Shown here: one piece after another, positions 37,901 through 51,000 of the stretch | Position numbering within the stretch: the stretch's first letter is position 1 | Layout of the letters: each line of letters opens with the position of its first letter | Origin: Paragonimus westermani | Taxonomy: Eukaryota; Platyhelminthes; Trematoda; Plagiorchiida; Troglotrematidae | Length of the DNA: 64,000 nucleotides | Direction of reading: 5' to 3' | Assembly (NCBI GenBank): GCA_008508345.1 | Contig: QNGE01000958.1 | Location: 24,571-88,570, forward strand | Program-made: the position numbers and the translations under genes | Notes under the pieces: model-generated | What the model was told of the DNA's origin: nothing | The model's database searches: none | The model's input: the letters and a program-made list of their open reading frames with translations, nothing else

Positions 37901-39799
37901 CCAAAATCCGCACACCTGACTGTTCTATTTGAGGAAATCCTGCGGAAAAGATAAGTAATAGTACACTTCTCTCGAAGTCGAATTCGGTTGGTTTATCGAA
38001 TGACAAGACATCAACTGTAGCCAGCGCAATCTGGTCGCTGGTCTTCAGCCTTGTTGGATAGGTTCGGGATGGTTCCAGGTTGGAACACTGGAGTTGGTTT
38101 AATCACTTTGTCAGAGCAACAAGGACACACGCTACGATATTTCCATTTGGTTCGCTGTCAAGTGTGGTGAAAGTGTAACGTGTACGTTATATTCATCAGA
38201 CGGGAAATGGACACATATAGCTAAACCAGGCGGTATGAGGGCAGAACAGCAGAGACTCGATAGGTTGCTATAGCCACACTTATGCACACCGAACACCTAC
38301 TGATATAATTGGATAAACATTGCCTTGATGAAAGCCAGTAACCTTTTATAATGATTGTGAAACCATACAATGAATGAGCTAACTGAGTCAGCTTGGTAAC
38401 CAGCTGTCATGCTGTGGTAAGAAATCGATGAAGTAGGTTTTCTCATAACTGGTTCTTCGAAATGAATTTGAACGCTTCTAGCTATTTTAACCATTTCGGG
38501 ATAAATTCGCCTACTGGCTGTAATAGGTGCCGGTTTCTTTTTCTTGTGTTCTTGTCACTGTGACTGGAACTGCACTGGTGCACATTTCGTTACCCTGAAC
38601 AACTAGGTGGGTTGTGTTCGGAATCATGACGAACTGATCTGTTGGTTCGAACTAAACATAACTGCTTAGTCTCGTACACTCAGGCTATGCTGTTTCCAGT
38701 TCGAGATATACCGATGACAGTGTCGTGTGTCTGGATATCACGGTAAGTTTTCTCAAATGGGTTCGTTGGGTTCCAGCAGAGGACGAGGCTTCTCATCTAA
38801 TGTACGCAGATGGACCGGTTATCTAGTACAGAGTGACGAGACAGATTGGCTGGGTACATTGGACGAACGGTCCAAGTTGGCCTGTACCATGTTTCCAAGC
38901 TGATGAAGATGCAGGTTAGCATGTCCGCGTTGAGCACCGATGGCATGGATACGCCTGTATGACATAAAATGCGTAAAGCCATCACCTCTGGAAAATAAGT
39001 CGTCTGTCCGTGGGTACATGAGCTATCTAATGAAAACAACTTAGGCTTATGACGCTTTCGTGAGGAGGATTCGGAAAAATCTTTCTCAGATGTTTCACTG
39101 ATGACCAACAGATGAACTGGCCGCTGACGCCTGTGATAGCTGGCAACAGGGGCGAAAATCTCAGAGTAACCGGTCGGCTGTGGTATTCAGGCCTACGTAA
39201 ACAATGTTCAAGACAGGCTTCATAAGACGGCAAGTTCATTCTGGATCTAAGTCATCTGGATGTAAGTCAGGCGAGACAACCACCCTTCTTTGAGTAGCAT
39301 GAGTCCGCTGAGACCACAGTATCTTTACAGATAGACTAGCCGCAGTAAACCTGTTTCCTTTATCATAGTTGATCGAGAGAGTGGTGGACAATGAAGTTAG
39401 TTTTATGGACATGTACCTAATGATAACTCATAATGTAACAGTCAACCAAACCCCAATAGGAACCAACTGCTTGATACGCACCGTTTATCCATTTAGATTC
39501 ACACCATCTCTTGAGGTACCTGCTGAACATCGAAGTGATCACCGGCTGCAGCCCATTTAGGCTTTTCCGCATTTACCCATCCCTACTGCTGTGTTCTGCG
39601 AAGAATTTCGAAAACCACACCACATGCATAATCCACACAACGAGTCCTGCTCTCTTAAATAATATGACGCGTTGCTTTACTTGGTACACTGATCGTGATG
39701 CAATCAATGGATAAATAATGCTTATGCGCAAACTTAAAAAAGTATCGTGGCAGCATTCACATTCTCGTAAACTTATCAGCCAACCTGGGTTTTACCTTT
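25986..39799. other. Long unassigned stretch, no gene recognised
   Basis: Nearly 14 kb in which I recognise no gene, RNA or repeat copy. The longest open frame is 141 codons (34373-34798, plus), low-complexity in look, without a domain and inside the range chance gives in this composition. Minus-strand frames at 38797-39239 were checked for gypsy integrase motifs and none were convincing. Introns, short exons or very old repeats could be present and invisible to me. Confidence 0.4.
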
Positions 39800-40055
39800 G
39801 TTACAGCCCGTCTATGAGGTCTGTCGAACAGTCTATACATTACTCACCAGCGGATATGGTTGAACGTTTTCACACGTCGTATCAGTCACGCCTAATTTTA
39901 GGTCGCTGACGCAGCCCCCAGCGCGGTTATCCCACAGGCGTGGCCGGATTTCTAGTCCCTACTGTGGCAAGCGTATATGAAACAGACGCACTGTAACAAG
40001 AACAAGACTCGATCATAGTTTTGCGCTTCCAGCACCTTGGCAGTAGTGCACAGGC
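39800..40055 (+). repeat. SINE-B copy, decayed
   Basis: Blocks match the 25657 copy in order: TGGTTGAACGTTTTCACA, GTCACGCCTAATTTTAGGTCGC, GCGCGGTTATCCCACAGG, GTGGCCGGATTTCTAGTCCC, GTGGCAAGCGTATATG, then a diffuse match to the GAGCGAAACTCGAGTC block near 40010. The B box is degraded. The end is approximate. Confidence 0.55.
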
Positions 40056-40840
40056 AAGTTGACTTTGCTCACTCTCTGTAACCGTTGGATCTGTATCCTG
40101 TTCCTGAGCAAGAGACAAACGATCCATGTGTCTGTGGACCTAGCCATGTGTACGGCATCCGTGCGACCCTGTTCGCCGTTGGAGCTCGTAAAACCCTATT
40201 GGGACAGCTTAAATTGATATCGAGACACGAGGAAGTGATATCGATACATCTTAACATGAATAAGACAGACACCAATTTTTGCATACTGTTGTTCGTTTGA
40301 ATTGTAGGGTCGGAAAGTGTGGTGTAGCATTTTTAACCGACTTGTCAGGATGTGTGCAACTCCCCCGTTAATCACTGTATGGTACACTTCGTCGGTGATA
40401 AACGCGATATCATAAGACTCGTAAGTTAGGACACGGACTGCCAATGATTTGCCTTATTTATACCAGCCTGGCCGATCGACTGGATTGACGAAGGATGTAA
40501 ACAAACCCGGTGAGCGAATTCCAGCCTGTTGATTTCAGCTCAACCGATGAGGACGGTTGCTGCTGACTGCCTTTCGTCTGTTGGAGGCAAATTGCTGATT
40601 TCAGATCTTTACACTTTCTTAACAATGAGCCTGCCTTCCAATCTGCTTTTGGATTCATGCAAGTAGCTTAAGTTTCCTGTCTAGATTATAAAAAACCACC
40701 ATATAAGCCTAATCGTATTCATAATGAAGTCCGGTTTGAGAGCTTAATTGGTCAATTATTAGATCTTCAGCCAAATACAAGTGACAACCTGCGCTGACTT
40801 AGGACCAAACTTACTGATATAACTAATCGGTTTGTCATGA
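40056..40840. other. Unassigned sequence
   Basis: Short frames only; flank between a SINE remnant and the LTR. No target-site duplication of the LTR element can be tested because the other LTR is not in view. Confidence 0.4.
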
Positions 40841-40945
40841 TGTAGCGAGAAGGCGTCCAATAAAGCACAATCTTTATTGTCCAAATCGCCAGTCACATGC
40901 AACGCGCTCTCTCTCGTTTATGAGTCATAATTCTAACCCACAACA
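40841..40945 (-). repeat. Short LTR of a Ty3/gypsy-like element (3' LTR)
   Basis: On the minus strand this 105-bp block starts TGTTGTGGGTTAG and ends CTCGCTACA, giving the TG...CA ends of LTRs. It contains a poly(A) signal AATAAA near its end (GGACAATAAAGATTGTGC). A purine-rich tract, GAAACCGGGGAG, stands immediately upstream, as expected of a polypurine tract. An open frame that stops 15 bases before the LTR fits the end of pol. No second LTR is visible, and the upstream part runs into the gap. LTR identity is inferred from these features, without a match to a named element. Confidence 0.55.
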
Positions 40946-40957
40946 CTCCCCGGTTTC
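40946..40957 (-). promoter_or_regulatory. Putative polypurine tract of the LTR element
   Basis: GAAACCGGGGAG on the minus strand directly abuts the TG of the LTR; this is where plus-strand DNA synthesis is primed in LTR retrotransposons. It is short and interrupted by two cytosines. Confidence 0.4.
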
Positions 40958-40960
40958 CGT

Positions 40961-41140
40961 TCACACGTCGTGTGCACTTCTGACCGGTTTACGTGTGTGA
41001 TCGGCGCCTTCAATCGGAGGGTTTTCTGCCTGCCATTCGTCTGTTTGTCCGATTTCGTTGCGCGATGGCTCGTCCGGCCGCTCGTGCTGTCCGTCATCCA
41101 CCCAATGTTGGCCTTGACCGTATTCCAACATCGTGTCGAG
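40961..41140 (-). pseudogene. C-terminal tail of a retrotransposon pol frame, cut by the assembly gap
   Basis: The minus-strand frame, open from the gap edge to a stop at 40961-40963, encodes about 59 residues rich in charged amino acids and ends TRKPVRSAHDV. The composition and an RKPVR-type basic end next to a polypurine tract and LTR resemble the C-terminal tails of gypsy pol proteins. No catalytic motif is in view, so the assignment rests on context. The sequence is GC-richer than its surroundings. Confidence 0.4.
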
Positions 41141-42072
41141 NNNNNNNNNNNNNNNNNNNNNNNNNNNNNNNNNNNNNNNNNNNNNNNNNNNNNNNNNNNN
41201 NNNNNNNNNNNNNNNNNNNNNNNNNNNNNNNNNNNNNNNNNNNNNNNNNNNNNNNNNNNNNNNNNNNNNNNNNNNNNNNNNNNNNNNNNNNNNNNNNNNN
41301 NNNNNNNNNNNNNNNNNNNNNNNNNNNNNNNNNNNNNNNNNNNNNNNNNNNNNNNNNNNNNNNNNNNNNNNNNNNNNNNNNNNNNNNNNNNNNNNNNNNN
41401 NNNNNNNNNNNNNNNNNNNNNNNNNNNNNNNNNNNNNNNNNNNNNNNNNNNNNNNNNNNNNNNNNNNNNNNNNNNNNNNNNNNNNNNNNNNNNNNNNNNN
41501 NNNNNNNNNNNNNNNNNNNNNNNNNNNNNNNNNNNNNNNNNNNNNNNNNNNNNNNNNNNNNNNNNNNNNNNNNNNNNNNNNNNNNNNNNNNNNNNNNNNN
41601 NNNNNNNNNNNNNNNNNNNNNNNNNNNNNNNNNNNNNNNNNNNNNNNNNNNNNNNNNNNNNNNNNNNNNNNNNNNNNNNNNNNNNNNNNNNNNNNNNNNN
41701 NNNNNNNNNNNNNNNNNNNNNNNNNNNNNNNNNNNNNNNNNNNNNNNNNNNNNNNNNNNNNNNNNNNNNNNNNNNNNNNNNNNNNNNNNNNNNNNNNNNN
41801 NNNNNNNNNNNNNNNNNNNNNNNNNNNNNNNNNNNNNNNNNNNNNNNNNNNNNNNNNNNNNNNNNNNNNNNNNNNNNNNNNNNNNNNNNNNNNNNNNNNN
41901 NNNNNNNNNNNNNNNNNNNNNNNNNNNNNNNNNNNNNNNNNNNNNNNNNNNNNNNNNNNNNNNNNNNNNNNNNNNNNNNNNNNNNNNNNNNNNNNNNNNN
42001 NNNNNNNNNNNNNNNNNNNNNNNNNNNNNNNNNNNNNNNNNNNNNNNNNNNNNNNNNNNNNNNNNNNNNNNN
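41141..42072. other. Assembly gap, 932 Ns
   Basis: A run of N. It begins inside the putative gypsy pol frame, and the sequence after it (ATGTTTTCGTTATC) shows no LTR or pol match, so the gap probably hides the rest of an LTR element. Its stated size may be an estimate. Confidence 0.95.
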
Positions 42073-45000
42073 ATGTTTTCGTTATCATTCTCAAAATCTG
42101 CATTTTTCTAGGGGAGAACTACACGAAATGTGATATAGCGTGCAACACTATGCCAAACAGCGCTAATTAAAAATTTCTCACGAACTTTCAAAATTTTTAT
42201 GTGAAGACCAGTTAACAATCTAGAATATATTAATTTGCTGGCAGAATTTCATATATCCCCAAAAAGAGCAGCTTTGTGAAATATACTGGGGATGAGTATG
42301 GTTTTCTAAGATTATAAAACAGTTGAAGAAGCATGAAGTAAACATGGCGCATTTACCATCAAACCATTGCTAGTTAATCATTTTAGACAATATTGTTGGG
42401 TTAACTTATTAGATAAAGCGAAGGAAATAAACTTCATTTATCAATGACCGGTGAGTGTGTAACCAGATGCAAGATATCTGAAGTTACCACGAACAGAGTT
42501 TATATAAAAACTAACCTAATCTCCATCTGAAAGAAAACTGCAGAAGTGATTCGAAATGAGGAATTATGAAACCAAGTACAGCAAGCACCATCAAACGGAA
42601 TGTTATTCTCGACAATAATGCAAAATCTAAAAAAAATCAAACCGCTGTTCATGTACAAAATGTTTCACCAGCAATTTTTTGCGATAAAGGGTTTACAGAG
42701 TGTCGTTCAAAAATTCACAGTTTATTCACCATGCCTTTCCTACTTCGTCACACGATATCCTTTATACCTTCATGGCTTTGGATGCTAGCGATTGCTGAAG
42801 ACGAATTGCATTTTGCCTAATTTTACCTATTCATTGTTTAGTGTGAATTAATTTTGTGTTTTAAGAATATAATTTATCCATTGAACTTGCCTTTAGTTGC
42901 TTGCTGACATTTCGTTGACTCAGCTGCGTGTTTATGTTAAAAAATTGACCTTCGGACGCACAAAGTGCTCTTGAATTGATGCGGTAAATAGCTGCAACTT
43001 GCGTCCAACATGAGGCGCTGGGCGTTGTTATTCCCTTAATACAGTGTAGCGCTGTTGATAGATGACAGAATATTTCATACCGGAGTAAACAGCACGATTC
43101 AATCACTGCCTTTAAGCAAAATAGTGTCACGTTCCAGAACGACGGGTGTGTAGACGAGGAGAAGAATGAAATCGTGTTGTGCCTACCTGAGCAGATACAC
43201 GATCACCTGAAAAGTAATCTCATTAAGTAATCATGCTTTGTCTACTCACTAGGAGAGAGCGAGAGCTTAGACAGGTGTTGCATGGACAAGATTTTCAATC
43301 GTGCTATGTCCTTGCCACTTGTCTCATGGTTAGCGATTCTAACTGCGATAAGAGTTTTATGAGTTGACCACAAGTGATACTCTGCGAGCTAATAACACTT
43401 ATCTGAACGGTGTTGAAAACAGAATGCACTCATATTCACCACACAAACCTAACATCCATGAGGGGAAACACGAGCGAGTGGATTCCATACATAACCCCCT
43501 CAGAGTTGCTTTGAGTCATTTTTGGAGGGGTTAGATGCAGCGCAGCGTTAACAATACCATACTGTTCCATTATGTTCCATCATGATCTATCCTGTTCATC
43601 CTAGGTGAAGCGTGTGAGGGAATCACCGTACTCATCGGTTATGCTGTCTCTCAACTACGGTGCACTTCGACGAACTGTTAATGTCATATGTGTAGTAGTG
43701 GACTTGGGGGGTGGTGTTGCTGAATGGTGAGAACATTTTAAATTCAGTGGAAAAATTGCACAATTTATAGTTTTTAATGAGTAATACTTATTGAATTTTC
43801 CTGAGAAAGCACAAGACATTTGGCCGGGCATTGTGCTCGTTGAGAGTGTAAGCAAGAACAATATTCCGGAAGTGGTCAACACATGATTGAAGTCAGTGTC
43901 AGAGAATGTCCACAAATGAGGTGAATGTTTTTTTCTACGAAGCGGCAAACTCGCAGTAACACATGATAATCAAATTCATAACACTACCCAGCGTACACCG
44001 TGTAAGCCGCGTAGTTAGTCGTTATGAGAAGTACAACATTAACCTCCTAATTTTCTTTAATAGTAATTTGAATTTATCTGTAGTAGTTTCTATTGGGATA
44101 CTTTCAGCGAAATAAATCCATTGAAACGAACGTAGAATTGCACGTTTATGTTACTGAGCGCTCAACAGTAATTTTCGAAAGAACATAATTTTATTTTAAC
44201 TATTTAAACATTCCACGAGAAACGTTGCGAATTTTCACGGATTATCTGTTTTATATCCATGCACTCAAAAGCAGCCAGGATTAAGCCTCATATAATTCTT
44301 CAAGTAGGTTTGGCGCGTATCAAATCGAACTTTTGTCTTGTTGTGTTTGTTGACTTTCGTGTAACATTTTTAAAACCTTCTGAGCACGTTTTATGCTTCG
44401 CCCTTATCGTCCGTGCTATATTATCCGCGAGTAGTAATTTTTACTTTATCAATAAAATTACCTCAAACCCCACAGAGCTTTTTTCTCCTACTCATAAAAC
44501 CCCTAGTTTTCCCGCTTTTATTGCATAAACGAACATTTAAATTGTGTAAGCGTGACCAGGTTTATTAAATATTTACTTTAAAAACAGTGGTTGATTTTTC
44601 CGGTCTAACACTTCTTATTTAGCACAACATTGGCCAGCTGTAACTCTCACCTAAAAATTAAGTATCACCGAAAGGAAGTCGAGGAATCTGACAGAATTCA
44701 TGAAAATCCGTACTAGTTCTGAAAGGATCACATCAAAACAGCTACCCTCAGAATGAGGTTCCGAGTCCGATTTAACCAATCAACGTTAGGTTTTATGCCG
44801 TCGGTGAATATCCAATGATAAATATTTTGACTAGTGAACGATAAGCGAATAGATGTACGCGCATTGGCCACATATTTAGGTTTTAAGACATCTTTTGACC
44901 AATCATCTCTCAGTCCCCTCTATTTCGTTTTGATGGGACGACTGGCTGAGAGGTTGATCGTTAAACAATTAGCATCCAGTTGCACTGCAAAATACCAATC

Positions 45001-48000
45001 AGTATTTATCAGTTAACCTCACAGATAAGATTCACCAAACTCGCTTTTTCATTCCATGCTTTCTAACTATTCGACAGGAGGATATTGGAATGAGGATGCT
45101 AAAAGCCTGTAAGTGCCCTGGTCATCTTTGAACTCATTTGCAAACTGTTATTGATGATGATTCCAAACATAAAGTGCAAGCTGATTCTCACAGCTTAAAA
45201 ATCATCGACTTCTAAATCGTTACACTGTTTATTAAGTAACATAGCGTATTTGTCTCTCACGGCTAAGAAGATTTGCTAAGTTAGTGAACACTAGAATTCA
45301 ACAGGAAATGCGCCGAAATTTATCCGTTTTCTCGACTTTATTTGAATAATACATTCCTAAACTAAATACTTAAACAGTGACAGCAGGTAGGATCATATAT
45401 GTTTTCTGCTTAAACACTTTAGCCGGTCGAATCGGTGAACACATGTGGACTTTGGGACGCCAGGGTGCATTAATTAAGGTGGAGAGCACTGGATACCTTT
45501 GCGGATCACTAAACAAGAACATGCTCCAGTTAGTTGACTTGTGTTTTTTAAGTCATGGGGTAGGAGAGGAGTTTTGGATGGACCGGTTATTATTGCTACG
45601 TACCGTGAAGAAATTTGTCCTCTTTTAAATCTAAGGTTGGATACTACTTATTTGCAAACATACCTACTGTGCAAATTTAGCTTACACTGTACGACAGCTT
45701 CAAAATGCTGAATGATGATGTGACCGTGGGAAGTCCAGTCAGGCGCGTACTTGCAGTAAGTTTTACGTGCCTAAACGAAACAAGCAACATGGTGTACACC
45801 AGGTTTTTCATCATCGGACAGATGACGGGGATCCACACAACAAATATTCCGTAATACCCACTTGAGGGCGTTTTTGCGGCGAACTTCTGATCCGATTGTC
45901 TCTAAAGTTGGCCGTAAAGGAGTTTCTGGCCAACCATTGATGCTTTCTCGAAAGCCACCAAGTTTTGCTTGTCAGTAGTAGACTTGGGAAGTCCCACGAG
46001 AAAGGTATGAATGGTTGTCACACTTTCGGTCATAATGATCAAGAATAACAAATCATAATTCTCGATCACAGGCTTGGTCTCCGTTAGATCTTTCAATCCA
46101 TCTGATTGTTATAGCACAGTCCAAATGTGACTGCATTTCTTCCAGTTCTTATGCTGAACGCTGGTCAGATTCTCGAAACGATTGACTCTTCCTGTCTCTT
46201 TTTGTATAAAATATCATATTTGAAAAACTACTGAAAAATATGACTCCAAAGCGAACAAGCTAATTTTTGTACAAGTTTTACGGTTCTTCTAGTTTCCAGT
46301 TTAATCAAACATTTTATTTTCGTAGCTCAGTCCAACAATTTTACCATTTCCATGTGTTTTTAATGATTTTCACCATCACGCTTTTTTTGCTAGAAGGCTG
46401 AAGAGAACATTTTCTTTTGTAGTCTGACAGCTGATGTCAGTTAAAATGGATGTTCTAATATTTAAGTGTTCAGTGTGTCCACTTGCAAGGGATAATATTT
46501 TCGTTTCAACTTTTTCGTGTCAGCACCACACATTGTGGTCTCGGTTGGATTCCCACAAATAAGATGAATACGTGCTGCATACCAGAAGCTAGTCAAGATG
46601 TATCCGTTATTAGGTGTCAAATTTGCATAGCAGTTATAAAGTATTTCGAAATAAGCTGGAGAACTGTAAGTGGCAAGTCATAAGTTTGCATAACTGTAAC
46701 TTTCCACCATGCAGACGTTACGACATTCATTCAGCGTTGGTTTGCATGTACCATGAAGGCTTCGTGAACCACTTAAATTGATGGTGATAAACTGAATGGT
46801 AGGAGTTACCAGCAACACAGCAGGGCTTTGAACAACTGGTCTATCAATTTGGCGTCCATATCTAATTCGTTTGTAGATTTGGATTCAAGAACAACCGAAC
46901 AGTGAACACGACCGAGACACATAACTCACTGAAACGTTACATAATGTCTGAAGGAAGATGGACATGTCGCAGTAGGGATTACTATTTACATGCTATTTTT
47001 CTCAATCGTTAAAATTATCCTTTGGATTGTTGACAGTTGTGATAGATCAACACAAACCAGCTCTTAATGCCAAGTAATACATACTTATTATTACCATGGC
47101 ACAAGCTACTGACTTTATATATAGATTAGTATTTTGCATTTTACCTGCCGATTGTTTCCACCGTTATGTTTAGCATGGTTCGATGACTACGTAGAGTTCC
47201 TATTACCAGTTTATGCAAACTAGCTTTCGTCACACAAGGAATACCGTTTATGCTGTGTTACAGACGGATTACATTAAATGCCGGTTTTCCAACCTCATCT
47301 AATGAATAGGAAAATGACTGGTTAAGATGTGTTTCAGTACCTTACCCTGGACATATTCTACTGACTATTTTTCAGTTCACGCCTATGTGTAGACATATTT
47401 GCTCGACATCTAGTTTGTTTCAAGCATTTGACGAAAGCTGACAAGTTGCTTTCACGGGACATCTTATTTAACCCTACTGATTGGTTTGTATTTAGAAGGT
47501 GACAGTTTTTTAATTCATCTGGGTCTATCGCAACGTGGAAATATTACACAGTCAAGAAGTATGTCTGATTTATTGTTTTATGTTTACGGAGGAGGTAGCA
47601 GACAAATGTGGGGTTATATCAGAAACAGTGAGTTAGCATCAGTATGAAATTGAATTGTAGAATGACTTAAGACTAATGAGGCAAAGCGGTTTCAGTTGCT
47701 CCACCAGACGAATGTTCGTCAGTGCGTGCTACGGGTCTGTAGTAAAAGGAAAGACTTTCAGAATTTGCGTAACTAATTACAAGGAGAAACAATTGAAAAT
47801 AGACAATCCTGATATCATACTGTTAGTTGGAACAGATCGTTAGCTGTAGACGACAAATATGATCAAGTTCACTCAAATATTTTGTAGTCATTCGAATAAT
47901 AGCCATAGGCGTGCGCGATTTGATGCGAAGACGAAACAAGCCACAGGTAAATTTTCACTTATTTCAAAGTTACAGCCGACGCTCAAATGAAGTTCTGTTT

Positions 48001-51000
48001 GGTGCCTAACGACAGCAGTTGAAGAAGTTTGTTTGATTACCTATCGTGGTAATAAATATGCAGTGGAGTTGCCTAGCTGATTTGGTAAGCGAAAACTTCC
48101 CGGAAAGCTTTAAAGGTATATCAGTATGCAGTGGATTACCAATCAAGCCTTTGAAATCATTACCTTCCGCGAGAACAGATAAACGACTTGTACCCAGTGA
48201 CAACTTATTATGATGCAGAGTCAATCAGGTCAGTTTGAGCTCGCTTCGTGTCATTAGGGACCTGCCACTTTATCAGGAGTTTGTCTGAAGTGTTATTAGG
48301 GTGTCACAGGGGTCACTGGCTAACACCTTCCCCGTGTTCACGAGTTTCGTATGTCAGTTCTAGTCAGGTCTATATAGTAATGTCAACAACTTATCACACG
48401 CTCAATCGCTCTTCCGAGCATAGGACCAAATATCATATCAGCAAGTGGACGACGAGCCACATTCATCTACAGCTACTGAAGTGAGCTAGCAAAATAACTC
48501 AAAAGAGAAAAATCAAAACATGCACTTCATCAAAAATACTACTCAAGTTATGAGGTCATTTGTGAACATCTTACTGTGATGATTTATGCTGCATGTCACA
48601 GGAATTTTTTTCAGTACTGGACAGTGAGTGGGATAAGACCAAATACTAGATTTCTACTTAATGGCCGAGAGTCAGCTGAGTTCAGAAGTTGCTGCTTATA
48701 TCCAGAAGAGTCAGTGGTATAAATGGACACTATCGGAAACCGAGGCTACTGTTTTTGCATGAACTCCCACGATTGTGGAAATTACACATCACAATGGAGA
48801 TTTGTTCTAGATATTTAGTACTGTCAAACCATTTCCACCAAATTTTTAACATAGTATTCTACCGTTTGAAAATTATTGGGTAAAAAGATGCACTCCACAA
48901 GAGACCCTTAATTAAAGAAAGCCCTAGCTATGACGTAAGCTTTGAGGAAGCAGATTTGTACATAGGGCCACCGGGATTTGGTTCAACGTTGACTTTTTCA
49001 GCCTGGTTCCAACGGTTACCATTGTGGACGACCTTTTTAATCTTTCTGAGTAACATCAACACCATGCACATTGGGTGGTACTGAGATATAACAAGATCTA
49101 GGCACTAGTTAGCGGGTGGTCACTGGAGCCAAATGGTTACGAAAACACTCGCAATTACCTTCGTGGATGTGTTGAATGCCTACTATTTCATGGAGCAACC
49201 ACTAATGACTCTTTGACTTTAGCCTTCAAAACGGAAGTACAACAGCGAAGATAAATACATGTGGTCTATCACTAACTCACCAAAATCTGTTGTGCTTGTT
49301 CCATTTGCCTCTTGTCCATCAAGTGATTGTGCGCATCACTGCGTTTTATGGGGATTATTCCATCAAATAGCGACCGCCTGCATGTGAAAAAATGGACAGT
49401 CATTGAACGCTGCTTTTGTGTGTGTGAACATAGTTGTCCTCTAAAGAAGACAGTTGTTGAGTGGTTTGCTGAATTATTCATCTTAATATATTCGGTAGCA
49501 TGGGGACGAACCCAGTAGCGGTTAGATAACCGATTGGGACCAAGTCTGACATTGAAATTTTTCGTTTTGAAACAGTCACAGATGGTTGAACACGGAATGT
49601 TTTGTCAGGACAGTGGGCTGGGTAATTTCAGTTAGAGAACCTGTCTGTCCGCACATCCACCCGTTCAATACGTATCGAATATCAATAATTCAGGTACGTC
49701 TGATAAACATACCGCAAGTTAAATAAATTTTATTCAGTTGAGCAGATCTCCATCGACATAACTGGTCAATGCCTGTAGTTGCTGATGTGCGAACATGTTT
49801 TTAGTCATAGTAGATGGTTTTTGATAGCAGAAGTCTGTAATACCCCGTTTGATAGAACAAATTGTTTTCCTCGGCCTATACTCCTTTCACAGAGATCTAC
49901 GATAATATCCAGCAAAAGGACGTTTACCAAAAATGGTGCCATCATAATATAAGCCTCTTAAAATCAGACGAGATGTTGCATATCACCTTTCAGCCTTACT
50001 AATGCATTATCTGTTGGTCTCAACTATCCAGTAGTCACGGTATGGACGACTCAAAATCGGTGCTGAATTATTTACACACTCTAGTCGCTACTTTATAGAT
50101 ATGTTTGACCGTAAAATGAAAACGTGTCATCAGGTTGACTTCTATAATTCTATACAGTGTCACGCAACTAGGCTCCATCCTTACAGAAGTTTATAGAGGA
50201 TATTTCTGCCTGAACCTAAAAGTCGGTGATGTTCTCATACGTGTGACTAAGATAACTGATGGAACTGTCGTGGCCCTGACAATATAATACTTTTTGTGGG
50301 TGGGTGTGTTAACACTTACTATATCTGATGCATACAGTTTACGCTGTTTACGTTAGCGAGTGATGAAGATAATAGAAATATCATCGTATATTTGTTGGTT
50401 TGCTGTCAAGGCACTTACTGTGTAAAAGTGTGTTGTATATGCCACTGGCTCAAACCCAACCAAAGCTAAGACTGTTTGAAACTGGGTCCCTTGTACGTGC
50501 CACAACATATCTTCATCTTGCTCAGCCTGTCAACCTTAAAAAACGTATGCATCCGAGGGTTTTGGCGGCTCGTCCGTTTGCTTATTCAGAAAGACTGCTT
50601 AATTTGCGCCGATTCACCAAAGGTCGTTTTGTGTCCCTCCGTAATCTCACCAACTACTTTAAGCATATAAGCTGTTTTGTTGAGTTTCTATTTAATACCA
50701 ATGCTACCTTCTCATACAACCCAGTTTATTTGACTTTTTGAAACTCATTTACATTTTGTAATAGCTTCGTACACAAAATGCTCTGTGAATGTTATAAAAC
50801 TTCATAACTTGAAACCTATTAGATGTGTAAGCTGCAACAATGCATCATTTCTACATAGACAGCGTCGGTCCTTCTTTAGTAGCGTCGTAATCTAGCAAAT
50901 AACAGTGTCCCTGTGAAATCTGAAGACATTCCATTACGTGATTTTTCCCGGAGTTTGCTGTTCACCGCTTACTAGATGAGCACATGTGAATGCAAACTTT

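Noticed and set aside
38797..39239. Possible gypsy integrase remnant on the minus strand
   Set aside because: No HHCC, DDE or other diagnostic motif could be found in any frame.
40961..42170. Long open frames of 340-390 codons crossing the gap
   Set aside because: They are open only because the 932 Ns contain no stop; only the gypsy-like tail at 40961-41140 is considered.
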